The position numbers were made by a program, and so were the translations under genes. Positions 49,649-59,562 of a DNA stretch of 63,939 nt are shown here, piece after piece. Source of the stretch: Candidatus Nitrosopumilus sp. (GTDB taxonomy: Archaea > Thermoproteota > Nitrososphaeria > Nitrososphaerales > Nitrosopumilaceae); contig JAJCXK010000031.1 in the NCBI GenBank assembly GCA_029263475.1, positions 1 to 63,939 of the forward strand, given 5' to 3'. Position 1 is the stretch's first letter; each line of letters begins with the position of its first letter. The notes under the pieces are model-generated. The model worked only from the letters and a program-made list of their open reading frames with translations, ran no database searches and was not told the origin of the DNA.

Positions 49649-51172
49649 ATGGACAAGATAGTAGTTTTAGATTTTGGTTCACAGTACAGCCATTTAATCT
49701 GCAGAAGGATCAGGGAATTTTCGGTTTATGCCGAACTAGTACCTTACAACATTAGCTATGAAGAACTACAAAAACTCAACCCAACTGGGATAATTTTTTC
49801 TGGAGGTCCGTCAAGTGTTTATAATTCAGATGCTCCAATTCCAGAAAATAAAATCTTTGACATGAATTTGCCATTACTCGGAATTTGTTATGGGCATCAA
49901 CTGATTGTGAACAACTACGGGGGCAAAGTAAAAAGAGCAAATAAAGAATACGGCTCATCATTACTTACGATCGACGATGATGCAGATCTTCTAAACGGAA
50001 TTGGAGAATCAGTTAGGGCCTGGATGAGTCACGGAGATGAGGCAGAACAAATTCCAGATGGCTTTAAAGTAATTGGACATACAGAGAATGCAAAGGCAGC
50101 AGCGATTGCATCAGAGAAAAAATCCATCTACGGAATACAATTTCACCCCGAAGTGGTACATACAGAACAAGGCACGTCAATTCTAAAGAATTTTGTCTTA
50201 ACAGTCTGCGGAGCAAAACAAGACTGGACCATGAAAAATTTCATAGACACGGCCGTTGAAAAAATTGCAAAGATAGAGGGGAACGTTCTGTGTGGAGTAA
50301 GTGGAGGAATAGATTCGACGGTAGTCGCGTTACTCATCGATAAGGCCATTGGAGACAGACTCAAGTGTGTGTTTGTAAATAATGGCCTGTTACGATTAAA
50401 CGAGGAGGAGGAAATCGCAAAGATGTTCAAAGATAATTTTAAAGTGAATTTTACAGCAGTTGATGCATCAAATGTATTTCTGGAAAAGCTCAAAGGAATA
50501 GAAGATCCAGAGGCAAAGAGGAAGATAATTGGTGAAGAATTTGTGCAGGTTTTTACTGAATTTGCCGAGGAAAAGGGTCCATTCAAATGGTTGGCTCAGG
50601 GTACACTGTATCCAGATGTGATTGAGAGCGGAGTGTCAAAGGGTCCGGCATCAGTAATAAAATCTCATCACAACGTAGGAGGATTACCTGACTGGTTAAA
50701 TTTAGAGATTTTAGAACCGTTAAGAGATCTATACAAGGACGAAGTAAGAAAAATTGCAAAAATTCTCAAGGTTCCAGAAAAACTTTTCATGAGACATCCA
50801 TTTCCAGGCCCAGGCTTGGCCGTCAGAATAATTGGAGAAGTGACGCCCACCAAATTAGAAATTTCCAAGGTGGCAAGTAAAATTGTCGAAGATGAGCTGA
50901 TCAAAGCGGGCCTGTATCAAAAGGTATGGCAAGCATATGCGGCAGTTGGAGATGACAGAGCCGTAGGAGTTGTGGGAGACGAACGCAAATATGGCAATAT
51001 TGTCATGATCAGAGTAGTTGATTCAATAGATGCAATGACTGCAGATTGGACCAGACTACCGCATGAACTATTAGAAAAAATGAGCAATAGAATAACAAAT
51101 GAGATTCAAGATGTAACATGGGTTACATATACCATTTCAAGCAAACCGCCTGCAACAATTGAACCACAATAG
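49649..51172 (+). CDS. guaA: GMP synthase (glutamine-hydrolysing), fused two-domain form
   Basis: Converts XMP to GMP. The ATG at 49649 gives 507 residues starting DKIVVLDFGSQYSHLI. The class I glutaminase domain has the nucleophile in GICYGHQL (about C80) and GIQFHPEVVHTE; the ATP-pyrophosphatase domain has the P-loop SGGIDSTV (about residue 217); the dimerisation domain ends in SKPPATIEPQ. Many euryarchaea split this enzyme into two subunits; here it is the single-chain form common in bacteria and eukaryotes. Confidence 0.95.
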   Translation: MDKIVVLDFGSQYSHLICRRIREFSVYAELVPYNISYEELQKLNPTGIIFSGGPSSVYNSDAPIPENKIFDMNLPLLGICYGHQLIVNNYGGKVKRANKEYGSSLLTIDDDADLLNGIGESVRAWMSHGDEAEQIPDGFKVIGHTENAKAAAIASEKKSIYGIQFHPEVVHTEQGTSILKNFVLTVCGAKQDWTMKNFIDTAVEKIAKIEGNVLCGVSGGIDSTVVALLIDKAIGDRLKCVFVNNGLLRLNEEEEIAKMFKDNFKVNFTAVDASNVFLEKLKGIEDPEAKRKIIGEEFVQVFTEFAEEKGPFKWLAQGTLYPDVIESGVSKGPASVIKSHHNVGGLPDWLNLEILEPLRDLYKDEVRKIAKILKVPEKLFMRHPFPGPGLAVRIIGEVTPTKLEISKVASKIVEDELIKAGLYQKVWQAYAAVGDDRAVGVVGDERKYGNIVMIRVVDSIDAMTADWTRLPHELLEKMSNRITNEIQDVTWVTYTISSKPPATIEPQ

Positions 51173-51330
51173 CGGTGAATTTGGAACATGAAAAAGATGG
51201 TTACAAAACTATCCACATCAAGAGAACAGAGTAATAGTTTAACCAAACGATAAATCAAATACAAATTCACAATTGCGAATGAAAAAGATTTTAAAAGTTG
51301 AATTCAGTACTAATGTAATCAGTGACAAGT

Positions 51331-51591
51331 ATGGATTTTCATGTTTTTGACACATATGTAAAGGCCCAAGATGGGCACATCATGCACTTTGATGTGGTAA
51401 TGGATAACAATGAGATTGAAAAGGCTATTTCTTTTGCAAAAGAATGGCTAAAATCAGTTGGAGAAGAATCTGCCACGGTAACAACAAAGGAATGCAAATT
51501 TTGTCATACGCAGTCAATTCCAGAAGACATGGAAATTGAGATCATGACAGAAGGGTATTCCATTTCAAAAATGGAAGGATGTCCAGATTAA
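51331..51591 (+). CDS. DUF2024-like small protein
   Basis: The ATG at 51331 gives an 86-residue protein starting MDFHVFDTYVKAQDGH; a GTG at 51322 would add three residues. HFDV, KAISFAKEWL, a CxxC pair in KECKFCHTQ and a final KMEGC match what I recall of the DUF2024 family, whose function is unknown. The four cysteines and histidines could bind a metal. It is convergent with the ROK kinase gene with a 4-bp overlap. Confidence 0.75.
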   Translation: MDFHVFDTYVKAQDGHIMHFDVVMDNNEIEKAISFAKEWLKSVGEESATVTTKECKFCHTQSIPEDMEIEIMTEGYSISKMEGCPD

Positions 51592-52454
51592 AGCATGCAT
51601 GCGCCAAAGACCCCTGCAGAATCTCCCATCTTGTTTTTTAGTATAGGCGTATCAACTAAATCTGAAAATACTTTGTCATAAACTGATTCTTTTCCATCTA
51701 CATACAGAAAATCAATATTACACAAACCACCACCTAAAACAATCACGTCAGGATCTAAAATATCTATTACATTTGCCAGGCCAAGTCCAAAATTTTCTAA
51801 AAAGTTATCCTTCCATTTTTTTCCGAGATCATTGTCGATATTAGAGAGAATTTCAGGTAAGCGCTGTGATTTTCCGGTTAGTTTAGTCCATTGACTTTCC
51901 AGAGAGGGTCCGCTGATGTAGGTTTCCACACATCCAGTTTTACCACAATAGCACAAATTGCCATTGGGATGTAATGTATGATGACCCCATTCACCTGCGA
52001 TATTTGTTCTTCCAGAATATAGTTTTTTATCGATTACTATTCCCCCGCCTACACCAGTACCAAGAATAACACCAAAAACCAGATCATAATCCGTGGCAAC
52101 ACCCAAAGTAGCTTCAGCCATTGCAAAACAGTTTGCGTCATTCTCCATGGATATTTTTTTTCCAATCAGATTTTCTAAATCTTCTTTTAGTGGTTTTCCA
52201 ATCAGGCACTGAGTATTGCTATTCTTTATCAGTCCAGTTTGTTTAGAAGTCGCACCAGGCGTACAAACGCCCAATGAGAAATCAGAAACATCTTCAGACA
52301 TTTCTAAGATAAGAGACAGAATGGAATCAAGAATTTGCCGGTAATTACCTTTAGGTGTAGGAATTCTCTTTCTTTTCAGGACATCAAAACCGTCATCCAA
52401 TAGTACGGATTCTATTTTTGTACCTCCCAAATCTACACCGACTTTGTACAACAA
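51588..52454 (-). CDS. ROK-family sugar kinase
   Basis: The 288-residue protein has the N-terminal phosphate loop VDLGGTKIES, GVCTPGATS, the catalytic aspartate in ENDANCFAMAE, the GTGVGGGIV loop and the ROK zinc site GHHTLHPNGNLCYCGKTGC. ROK kinases phosphorylate glucose, N-acetylmannosamine, fructose or related sugars; the sugar cannot be told from this sequence. It starts with TTG. It may feed sugar-phosphates to glycan synthesis. Confidence 0.9.
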   Translation of the reverse strand: MLYKVGVDLGGTKIESVLLDDGFDVLKRKRIPTPKGNYRQILDSILSLILEMSEDVSDFSLGVCTPGATSKQTGLIKNSNTQCLIGKPLKEDLENLIGKKISMENDANCFAMAEATLGVATDYDLVFGVILGTGVGGGIVIDKKLYSGRTNIAGEWGHHTLHPNGNLCYCGKTGCVETYISGPSLESQWTKLTGKSQRLPEILSNIDNDLGKKWKDNFLENFGLGLANVIDILDPDVIVLGGGLCNIDFLYVDGKESVYDKVFSDLVDTPILKNKMGDSAGVFGACML

Positions 52455-52496
52455 CTTAACACAAAAACTAGAACGCTTAATCTTTAACTAAAAATT

Positions 52497-54119
52497 TTAA
52501 CCCATTCCAGGCATGCCGCCGCCACCTGGAGCTCCAGATATAGCGATAACATCATCAATTCTAAGAATCATGCAAGCAGCCTCTGTTGCAGACTTGATTA
52601 TCTGTTCCTTGACCACAATGGGTTCTACAACATTGATTGCCATCATGTCTGCAATCTTCATGTTTCTGGCATCAATTCCAGTCCATTTTTGGCCATGATT
52701 TTGCTTAGCCCTTAGATTAGCCATAGTATCAATCGGATCCATTCCCGCATTTTCTGCAATGGTGAGAGGAATAGTCTCTAAAGCCTCTGCATATTTTTTA
52801 ATTGCAAGCTGCTCTCGTCCATCAAAATTAACTGCCCATTCTTTGAGTACGGATGCTGCAAATGCTTCAGGAGCACCGCCACCCGCAACGATTGCAGGTT
52901 TTTCGATGACATCTTTTACAACCATTAGAGAATCATGAATTGAACGATCTACTTCATCTATTACTCTTTGAGTACCTCCACGAATTAGCAATGTAACAGA
53001 TTGAGGATGCTTACAACCTTCTATGAAAACCCATTTATCAGATTCAACCTTCTTTTGATGAGCCAAATCAGCAGAACCAAGATCACTTTCTGAAAGATCA
53101 TCAAGGTTACTTATTACACGACCACCAGTGGCTTTAGAAAGTTTAATCATGTCACTTTCTTTGACACGACGTATTGCCATAATACCGTATTTTGCCAAAT
53201 AGTGCTGTGAAATATCATCAATTCCTTTTTGGCAGATTAGGACATTTACTCCCGTATCGTGTAACTTATCGACCATTGACTTCAGCATTCGGTTTTCTTC
53301 TTCCAAGAACATCTGCATTTGTGTTGGATCAGTAATTCTAATTTCCGCACTAAGCTCAGTTTTTTCAATTTCTAATGCAGAGTTAAGTAATGCAATTTTT
53401 GCTTTTTCAATCTTGATAGGCATTCCACTGTGAACAATCTCTTTGTCCAAAACAATGCCTTTTACAATTTGTGTATCTTCAATAGAACCGCCTGCCTTCT
53501 TTTCAACTTTGATATTTTCAAGATCTACTGAATAATCATCACCTTTCTTAGTTGCAATACTCAGGATTGCGTCCACAATGATTTTTGAAAGAGTATCGCT
53601 GTCTTCAGAAATCAGTTTTGATTGCATGCTAGTGATTGCGATCTTCAGAAGAGACGCCCTATCATCAGAAGATATCTTTTTCGCTAAATCTGAATAAATT
53701 TCTAGAGTTTTCTCGGATGCAGCCTGAAAACCATCAATAATAGTTGAGGCATGAACATCTTTGTTGAGAAGATCCTCAGCTCTTGCCAATAATGCACCTC
53801 CAAAAATAACAGAAGATGTTGTACCATCACCTACTTCAGTATCGACAGTTTTGGAGATTTCTACCATCATTTTTGCTGCAGGATGCTGAACATCGATTTC
53901 TTTTAGAATGGTCGCACCATCATTTGTAATCGTAACGTCGCCTAGGGAATCAACCAGCATTTTATCAAGACCTCTAGGGCCGAGACTGCTTCTTACTAGT
54001 TGTGAAACTAATTTTGCTGCAGCAATATTGTTTTGTTGGGCATCCTTACCTTTTTGCTGTAGTGCACTCTCTTTGAGAACTAAAACAGGTCCATTTGGTC
54101 CTTGTTGAATTGATGCCAT
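52497..54119 (-). CDS. thsA: Thermosome (group II chaperonin) subunit
   Basis: The 540-residue ATP-dependent folding subunit shows [14 protein letters not shown], the ATP-binding DGTTSS and NDGATIL motifs, IVAGGGAPE, and the Gly-Met-rich C-terminus ending GGGMPGMG. Subunits of this type form double rings of eight or nine, with the C-terminal tails in the cavity. No second subunit lies in the window. A TATA-like TGTTAAAAAG lies about 30 bp before the ATG, consistent with strong expression. A chaperonin is an abundant stress protein. Confidence 0.95.
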   Translation of the reverse strand: MASIQQGPNGPVLVLKESALQQKGKDAQQNNIAAAKLVSQLVRSSLGPRGLDKMLVDSLGDVTITNDGATILKEIDVQHPAAKMMVEISKTVDTEVGDGTTSSVIFGGALLARAEDLLNKDVHASTIIDGFQAASEKTLEIYSDLAKKISSDDRASLLKIAITSMQSKLISEDSDTLSKIIVDAILSIATKKGDDYSVDLENIKVEKKAGGSIEDTQIVKGIVLDKEIVHSGMPIKIEKAKIALLNSALEIEKTELSAEIRITDPTQMQMFLEEENRMLKSMVDKLHDTGVNVLICQKGIDDISQHYLAKYGIMAIRRVKESDMIKLSKATGGRVISNLDDLSESDLGSADLAHQKKVESDKWVFIEGCKHPQSVTLLIRGGTQRVIDEVDRSIHDSLMVVKDVIEKPAIVAGGGAPEAFAASVLKEWAVNFDGREQLAIKKYAEALETIPLTIAENAGMDPIDTMANLRAKQNHGQKWTGIDARNMKIADMMAINVVEPIVVKEQIIKSATEAACMILRIDDVIAISGAPGGGGMPGMG

Positions 54120-54163
54120 TTAGATTCAGCTTCAATTCCCTAAATCCCCCTTTTTAACATTGC

Positions 54164-55927
54164 TTAGTTGATCGGTGAAATGTAACTTCGTTTTTTCACA
54201 TCTATAATCCCACCCGAAAGAATCCTAACAGCAGGTAGAGCCAGAAAAGGTAAGAATAAAGGAATTAGGTGAGGTCTTGAAAAAACACATCCAGAATCAA
54301 CAATAGTGTCATTGATTTTTTCAAAATTAGATGCAACTTTTTCAAAAGAATCAGTAGAGATTATGCCAGCCAGCTGTAAAGGCAATGAAGCAATTACTTT
54401 TCCAGATTTTACCACAGCAAGTCCACCCTGATTCTTGATTAGGTGATTTGAAGCGATCGCCATATCAGAATCGTTTGATCCAATAACGATCATGTCATTT
54501 TCATGAAAATTCCATGTAGAGGCAAACGCACCAATGTCAGCTCCAAAATTTTCAAGAAATCCAATAGCATGTCGATTTGTTCCATGAATCCTATCAAAAG
54601 ATGCAACCTTCCAAACGTCAGAATCTAAAGAGGCAGAAACATGACCATCTTTGGAGGGAAGTTCGGCAGAACCGAGTTTGGTGATAATTTCGGTTTGCAT
54701 AAAAATCGTATTTGCCAAAACATCTTTCTTTTTTGATTTAATGAGAAAGTCATTTTTTGAGAAATTTTTTAATTTGACAGTTTTTTTAATCCATGGCGGA
54801 ATTATTTTTTTCTTAATGGGAGTCACAATATTTCCATTAGAGACCACAAGTTTTCCGCCGACAAAAACTTTGGACGGCTTGAATGATTTTAAATCATCAA
54901 AGATCAGAATATCAGCAAGCTTTCCAGGTGCTATGCCACCCAGATCTTTTCCCATATTATAATAATCGAAATTATTCTTAGATGCCATAGTGATCGCATC
55001 AATTGGTTTTAAACCGAGATTAATTGATTCACGTATGCAATGATCAATATGACCAAATTGCACAAGATCAAGCGGATCTAGGCCGTCCGAACAAAACATC
55101 AAACGGTTAAGATATGTTCCGTGAGACAAAACACGTGGAATTATTTCCTTCAGATCACGTCTAATAGAACCTTCTCTAATCATTACCCACATTCCAAGAC
55201 GCAGTCTTTCTAAAACCTGATCAAAGTTGATGGGCTCATGACAAGAAAGTATTCCAGATGAAACATATGCGTTAAGTTTTTTTTCACTTGCACCTGCAGT
55301 ATGTCCATTAATAATACAATCACACTCAAGCATTGCTGAAAGAGATTTCATTGTTTTAGGATCACGAAGGGTTACTTTCGTCCATGAAAAAACTTCGCCC
55401 AAACCAAGAACATGTGGATGTTTGACCGCAGATTTTTCTTGGGACAGGGATAGAAATTTACTATTGCTAAATTTTGCATCAACAGGAAGACCTCCTGGAA
55501 CTACCTGAAAGATTCGAATTGGAAGATCTTCACCAAGTTTGAGAAATTCTTGAAAACCGCGATGTCCTGCAACACTAACAATATCAATCGGATCCGAAAA
55601 AAGAGAAGTTACGCCGCAAAGAAGTGCCTTTTTTACAAATTCCGATGGCAATACAAATTGATCAATATGCAGATGAGGATCTGCAAAACCAGGACTGACA
55701 TACTTTTCTTTTACATCTATTATAGCAGTTTTTGGACCAGATGAATGTGAAGCATCTGGACCAACATATGCAATTCTGTCAGCGGTAATTGCGATCTGAA
55801 TTTTTGAGATGATTTCTCGGGTATAAACAGAAAATAAACTACAATTTTTTAAGATCAGATCGGCTTTTTTTTCACCCATCGCTACAGAATTTAGAGAATC
55901 AATAGAATTTGCCAGGCTCGATGTCAC
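54164..55927 (-). CDS. ade: Adenine deaminase
   Basis: This amidohydrolase converts adenine to hypoxanthine in purine salvage. It has the metal-binding PHLHID (about residue 70), CDCIINGHTAGASEKKLNAYV, HEPINFDQVLERLRLGMWVMIREGS, CSDGLDPLD and GKLADILIFDD. The 587 residues match the ade family length. The start is GTG 55927; an internal ATG at 55879 is a fallback. It sits near guaB and guaA but on its own transcript. Confidence 0.92.
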   Translation of the reverse strand: MTSSLANSIDSLNSVAMGEKKADLILKNCSLFSVYTREIISKIQIAITADRIAYVGPDASHSSGPKTAIIDVKEKYVSPGFADPHLHIDQFVLPSEFVKKALLCGVTSLFSDPIDIVSVAGHRGFQEFLKLGEDLPIRIFQVVPGGLPVDAKFSNSKFLSLSQEKSAVKHPHVLGLGEVFSWTKVTLRDPKTMKSLSAMLECDCIINGHTAGASEKKLNAYVSSGILSCHEPINFDQVLERLRLGMWVMIREGSIRRDLKEIIPRVLSHGTYLNRLMFCSDGLDPLDLVQFGHIDHCIRESINLGLKPIDAITMASKNNFDYYNMGKDLGGIAPGKLADILIFDDLKSFKPSKVFVGGKLVVSNGNIVTPIKKKIIPPWIKKTVKLKNFSKNDFLIKSKKKDVLANTIFMQTEIITKLGSAELPSKDGHVSASLDSDVWKVASFDRIHGTNRHAIGFLENFGADIGAFASTWNFHENDMIVIGSNDSDMAIASNHLIKNQGGLAVVKSGKVIASLPLQLAGIISTDSFEKVASNFEKINDTIVDSGCVFSRPHLIPLFLPFLALPAVRILSGGIIDVKKRSYISPIN

Positions 55928-55950
55928 AACTTATGATTAGCTTTTGCGCC

Positions 55951-55988
55951 TATTATAGATTCAATGCTTAAATTACGGTTGAGGAGGT
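55951..55988 (+). promoter_or_regulatory. Promoter and strong ribosome binding site of eL42-eS27 operon
   Basis: TATA-like TATTATAG at 55951-55958 is followed by GAGGAGGT at 55981-55988, 9 bp before the eL42 ATG. This is the clearest Shine-Dalgarno sequence I noted in the window, where many genes look leaderless. Confidence 0.6.
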
Positions 55989-55997
55989 TTTGTTGAT

Positions 55998-56279
55998 ATG
56001 AACATTCCAAAGGTGATCAGAAAGTATTGTGCAAAATGCAAAACACATACAGAACAAAAGGTCTCCATTTACAAGGCTGGAAAAAGGCGGGGTTCTGCAA
56101 GAGGTGAGCGTCGACATGCAGAACGTAAAAAGGGATATGGCGGACAAAAATTCCCAAAATTAGCAAAACCAGCTAAAGTTACCAAGAAAGTTACCCCTAT
56201 CATGACATGTACGGTATGTAAAAAGAAATACAATAAACCAGGTATTAGAATTAAGAAATTTGAGTTGGTGGCAGCATGA
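55998..56279 (+). CDS. rpl44e: Large-subunit ribosomal protein eL42 (L44e)
   Basis: The 93-residue ribosomal protein has two zinc CxxC pairs (YCAKCKTH near residue 11 and TCTVCKK near 72) and the conserved basic stretch KRRGSARGERRHAERKKGYGG. It lies near the E site of the large subunit. The stop overlaps the eS27 ATG (ATGA), and the pair is a conserved archaeal arrangement. Confidence 0.97.
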   Translation: MNIPKVIRKYCAKCKTHTEQKVSIYKAGKRRGSARGERRHAERKKGYGGQKFPKLAKPAKVTKKVTPIMTCTVCKKKYNKPGIRIKKFELVAA

Positions 56280-56473
56280 AGAAAGATCATATTGAAATTC
56301 CAAAACCATCCAGTAAGTTTCAAAAAGTCAATTGCAATGAGTGTGGCGAATTGCAGATAGTTTATTCTCACGCATCCACCCAGGTAGCATGTAACTCTTG
56401 TGGAAATGCAATTTCTGAACCAACAGGATCTAAAGCCCAGATTAACGGTAAGATTTCAGGTAGTGCAGAGTAA
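56276..56473 (+). CDS. rps27e: Small-subunit ribosomal protein eS27 (S27e)
   Basis: The 65-residue protein has a C4 zinc finger (NCNECGE then ACNSCGN) and the IPKPSSKFQKV start typical of eS27. It is translationally coupled to eL42. Its last 18 bp overlap the 3' end of the convergent cobY-like gene. Confidence 0.96.
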   Translation: MKKDHIEIPKPSSKFQKVNCNECGELQIVYSHASTQVACNSCGNAISEPTGSKAQINGKISGSAE

Positions 56474-57040
56474 ATCATAATCGTGTTTTGAATTTAGGTT
56501 AAATGCAATTCTCGGATCATCAATTATGATATAATCTTCTACCAAATTTTCCAAAGAAGAGATTTTTGAAGAATTAATTAAAGAGATTCCGGTATAATGA
56601 CATGTTTGATCTTGATAGTTAACAGAATAGTCAGATTCAAGACCAAGTGAAGTTAAAAATTTCTGGGTTACAAGAATGCTGGTCCATGTTATTTTAGAGT
56701 TAAATAGATAAATTATTTTTTGAACTATTTCCTCATCTAACAATGGTAAATCACCAGATGTCACAAAAACATTGTCATGAATAGTTTGTAGCACAGAGTT
56801 TAGGTCTTCCACATAACCAACTCCCGCAGTATCAAAAGTTTTAAAATTATTTTTTTCAATTAATTCTTTGGTTTTAGGGGAATTTTTGCTTGTAATAGCT
56901 AAAATTTTTGAAAACGAATTTGAATTTTTTAATGCATCAAGAACGTGGAATATTACAGGTTTTTTGTATTCAAGTAATAATTTTTCACCATACAAATTCA
57001 TTCTGGTTCCTTTACCACCAGCCATCACAAGACCAATCAT
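56456..57040 (-). CDS. cobY: Adenosylcobinamide-phosphate guanylyltransferase, CobY-like
   Basis: The 194-residue nucleotidyltransferase has the N-terminal GLVMAGGKGTRMNL signature, then KPVIFHVLDAL, and the metal-binding SGDLPLL. Its place at the end of a cobalamin operon, overlapping cobS by 4 bp, identifies it as the archaeal CobY, which activates cobinamide phosphate with GTP. It is not the bacterial CobU. Sequence alone would allow other sugar-nucleotide transferases. Confidence 0.87.
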   Translation of the reverse strand: MIGLVMAGGKGTRMNLYGEKLLLEYKKPVIFHVLDALKNSNSFSKILAITSKNSPKTKELIEKNNFKTFDTAGVGYVEDLNSVLQTIHDNVFVTSGDLPLLDEEIVQKIIYLFNSKITWTSILVTQKFLTSLGLESDYSVNYQDQTCHYTGISLINSSKISSLENLVEDYIIIDDPRIAFNLNSKHDYDLLCTT

Positions 57041-57762
57041 ATTGAAACAAACACTATCAAAGAAGCCAGACGTGTGAATTCGTTTGTAGCACCAAGCACA
57101 TCTCCAGTGATCCCACCAAAACTACGATTGGATAACAGTAATAGAAACAACGTCAAAACAATAACTACAACAAGCATTACAATCCCAGTAATTTCACCAA
57201 TTACTAGGACAGGAATCAGCATTAGTAGAAATGCTGCTGAAAATTTTTTCTTGTCTTTCATAAATTCAACAAAAGGAGAATTAGAGCCCAATGAAGCGGA
57301 TTTTCCCAAACTAGCCATCATCACCATCGAGAATTTTGCCAAAATTTCACTGATTAGAATTGCTTTAAACAAATCAAATCCACTAGTAAGAGAAATAGTG
57401 ACTATCAGTCCGATGAGATACAATGTAATTGCTACAATTCCTGCCGAACCAGTGGAAAGATCTTTCATAGCTTTGAGTTTTTTAGATCTTGAACCTTTTA
57501 CCATTAACCCATCTGCAAAATCAGCAAGACCGTCTGCATGATGTATTCCAGTTACAATTGCAATAGAAGCAACTACCAACAAACTAACCAAGAGAGGTTC
57601 CAAGAAAAAAGATAAACCAAAACCTAATGAACCAATTAAAAGTCCTATGGCAATTCCAACAACAGGAAATACAAACATGTATCTTGCAATATTTTCTAAT
57701 GTAGAATTGGTTGACGGAAAAATTGTTAAAAATGAAAAAACAGATCCTATTTCTTTAAACAT
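57037..57762 (-). CDS. cobS: Cobalamin synthase (adenosylcobinamide-GDP ribazoletransferase)
   Basis: This integral membrane enzyme joins activated cobinamide to the lower nucleotide. The ATG at 57762 begins MFKEIGSVFSFLTIFP, and HHADGLADFADGLMVKGSRSKKL is the diagnostic DGLADxxDG motif. Several hydrophobic helices follow over about 240 residues, and a C-terminal GGITGDVLGATNE. It overlaps cbiB by 8 bp upstream and cobY by 4 bp downstream. Confidence 0.94.
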   Translation of the reverse strand: MFKEIGSVFSFLTIFPSTNSTLENIARYMFVFPVVGIAIGLLIGSLGFGLSFFLEPLLVSLLVVASIAIVTGIHHADGLADFADGLMVKGSRSKKLKAMKDLSTGSAGIVAITLYLIGLIVTISLTSGFDLFKAILISEILAKFSMVMMASLGKSASLGSNSPFVEFMKDKKKFSAAFLLMLIPVLVIGEITGIVMLVVVIVLTLFLLLLSNRSFGGITGDVLGATNEFTRLASLIVFVSI

Positions 57763-58726
57763 GCATCCACCATCCAATTAATGATAAAATGTAGATTAAC
57801 GGAATAGTTACAATTGCAAAGAAAAGTATAGACGTAAGCTTCATTATTGAAATTGCAGAATGTACATGTTCTGCTGTTAGATGAATTTCACCATTTCCCA
57901 ATTTGTAATGGTTTATTTTTTCAAACGTTGTTTCCAAAGCTCCTGCTAAAGCGGCCATAGGATACCCAGCATTGGGACTCTCGGTTTTGTGCCCATCTCG
58001 AATCATTGTTTTGTATGATTCCTTCCAATTTTTTTGTAAAAGGGCTGCAGAAATTACCATCACCAGTCCTGTCAATCTAGACGGAATGTAATTTAAGACA
58101 CTATCGCAAGTAGCTGCAAACCAACCAACATTTTTGAAAATATCAGTCTTGTATCCAATCATTGAATCTGCAGTATTAATTACTCTATAAACAAACGCAC
58201 CATACAACCCAAAGAGAGCATAGTAAAACAATGGGCCAGTAATACCATCCACAGTATTTTCGCTGACACTTTCAAGCACACCTGAAAGAATATGATTCTT
58301 GCCCAAATTACCGGTATTTCTCTTTACAATCATGGACAGATTATTTCTAGCCATATCAAGATTTTTTTCGTCTAACGATTCCAATACAGATTTTGCATGT
58401 TTTTCCATCCCATGAATAGCAATTGTACTTTTTAACAATAGTCCACCAATCATCACAGAAATAATTAATGAAGCATAATCAATTGTAATCAAAGAAATTC
58501 CAATATTCAATGTAAAAAGTAACAGAATGACCAATCCAGAAGTAATTATGACAATGCAGACACCTCCAAATTTTTCTATTGTAGGATTTTCATTTTTTGT
58601 GATCGGTGTGAGTTTTGCAAGAAAAGAGCCAATCCAAGCTGTGGGATGATATTTGTTTTTAGGATCTCCCAACTTAAAATCAAGTAAAAGAGCAAATCCA
58701 ATGATCAATAAAGATTCAACTATCAT
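57755..58726 (-). CDS. cbiB: Adenosylcobinamide-phosphate synthase (CbiB/CobD)
   Basis: This membrane protein attaches aminopropanol (or its phosphate) to cobyric acid. The LGDPKNKYHPTAWIG N-terminal motif and SENTVDGITGPLFYYALFG, RVINTADSMIGYK and PNAGYPMAALAGALE are typical. The 323-residue chain has several membrane helices. It overlaps cobQ and cobS by 4 and 8 bp, all within one operon. Confidence 0.94.
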   Translation of the reverse strand: MIVESLLIIGFALLLDFKLGDPKNKYHPTAWIGSFLAKLTPITKNENPTIEKFGGVCIVIITSGLVILLLFTLNIGISLITIDYASLIISVMIGGLLLKSTIAIHGMEKHAKSVLESLDEKNLDMARNNLSMIVKRNTGNLGKNHILSGVLESVSENTVDGITGPLFYYALFGLYGAFVYRVINTADSMIGYKTDIFKNVGWFAATCDSVLNYIPSRLTGLVMVISAALLQKNWKESYKTMIRDGHKTESPNAGYPMAALAGALETTFEKINHYKLGNGEIHLTAEHVHSAISIMKLTSILFFAIVTIPLIYILSLIGWWMHV

Positions 58727-59562
58727 TGTATCATTTTCTCGATATCTTTTACTGCAATGCTTGATTTGACAGTTTGCGCCAATCTGTCGAGTTCATAGTC
58801 AATTTTTGATATATTTTTTTTAGTCCATAGAATTTTTTTAGGCTTGACATTAAGAGAGTCTTCTTCTGGCAAGTTCAAACACATCAAAGGAATTGTTCCC
58901 AGAATGGGTTTCTTTGTAATATTTTTGAGTTTTAGAAATCCAGGTGTTAACACATCCAAATCTCCCCTGAATTTGTTAAAGATGAAACCTTTTACCAGTT
59001 TTTGGTATTTTTTTTCAATCAAAGCCATTGTTCCAACAAGACTTGCAAAAGATCCACCCCGATCAATATCTGAAATCAGAAAGACAGAAGCATTTGCTTT
59101 TTGTGCCATCTTCATATTTGCAATATCAAATTTTTGTAGGTTTATTTCTGCAGGTGATCCAGCTCCTTCCAAAATTACTAGATCAAAACTTTTTTGGAGA
59201 GTTTTTAGTGACTTTGAAGCTATACGAATTCCTTCATTGTTTACAAATTTTTCATAGTATTCTTTTGCATGCATTTTTTTGTATCGTTTTCCATTTAGAT
59301 ACACAATACTGTTGTAATTTCCAATTGGTTTGAGTAGAATTGGATTTAGATCAGGAGTAATTTCACACCTTGAACCAATCGCTTGAATTGCCTGAGCCCT
59401 GGATATCTCAAATTTGGGCGTAATATATGCAAAATTAGACATGTTTTGAGATTTGAACGGAGCCACACGATAGCCTTTATCAGAAAAAATTCTGCATAGT
59501 GCGGCAACCAATGTAGTTTTACCAGATCCAGAGGAGGTACCCTGAATCATAAGGGATTTCAT
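58723..59562 (-). CDS. cobQ: Truncated cobyric acid synthase lacking amidotransferase domain
   Basis: Cobyric acid synthase makes four side-chain amides on the corrin ring and normally has about 480-500 residues. Here the N-terminal ATPase half is complete: P-loop GTSSGSGKTT (8-17), FKSQNMSNFAY, RAQAIQA, LNPILLKP, EGAGSPAEINL, ISDIDRGGSFAS and LPEEDSL (about 235). The next 30 residues jump straight to the family's C-terminal tail, YELDRLAQTVKSSIAV, so the class I glutamine amidotransferase domain with its Cys-His-Glu triad is absent. The total is 279 residues with no frameshift remnant. It overlaps cbiB and the cobC-like gene by 4 bp. It probably uses ammonia directly or a separate glutaminase. 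Confidence 0.88.
   Translation of the reverse strand: MKSLMIQGTSSGSGKTTLVAALCRIFSDKGYRVAPFKSQNMSNFAYITPKFEISRAQAIQAIGSRCEITPDLNPILLKPIGNYNSIVYLNGKRYKKMHAKEYYEKFVNNEGIRIASKSLKTLQKSFDLVILEGAGSPAEINLQKFDIANMKMAQKANASVFLISDIDRGGSFASLVGTMALIEKKYQKLVKGFIFNKFRGDLDVLTPGFLKLKNITKKPILGTIPLMCLNLPEEDSLNVKPKKILWTKKNISKIDYELDRLAQTVKSSIAVKDIEKMIQ

Noticed and set aside
51188..51253. 21-residue ORF starting MKKMVTKLSTSRE between guaA and the DUF2024 gene
   Set aside because: Too short, with no clear ribosome binding site or TATA box at the right distance and no recognisable features. The rest of this 150-bp gap shows nothing I can support.
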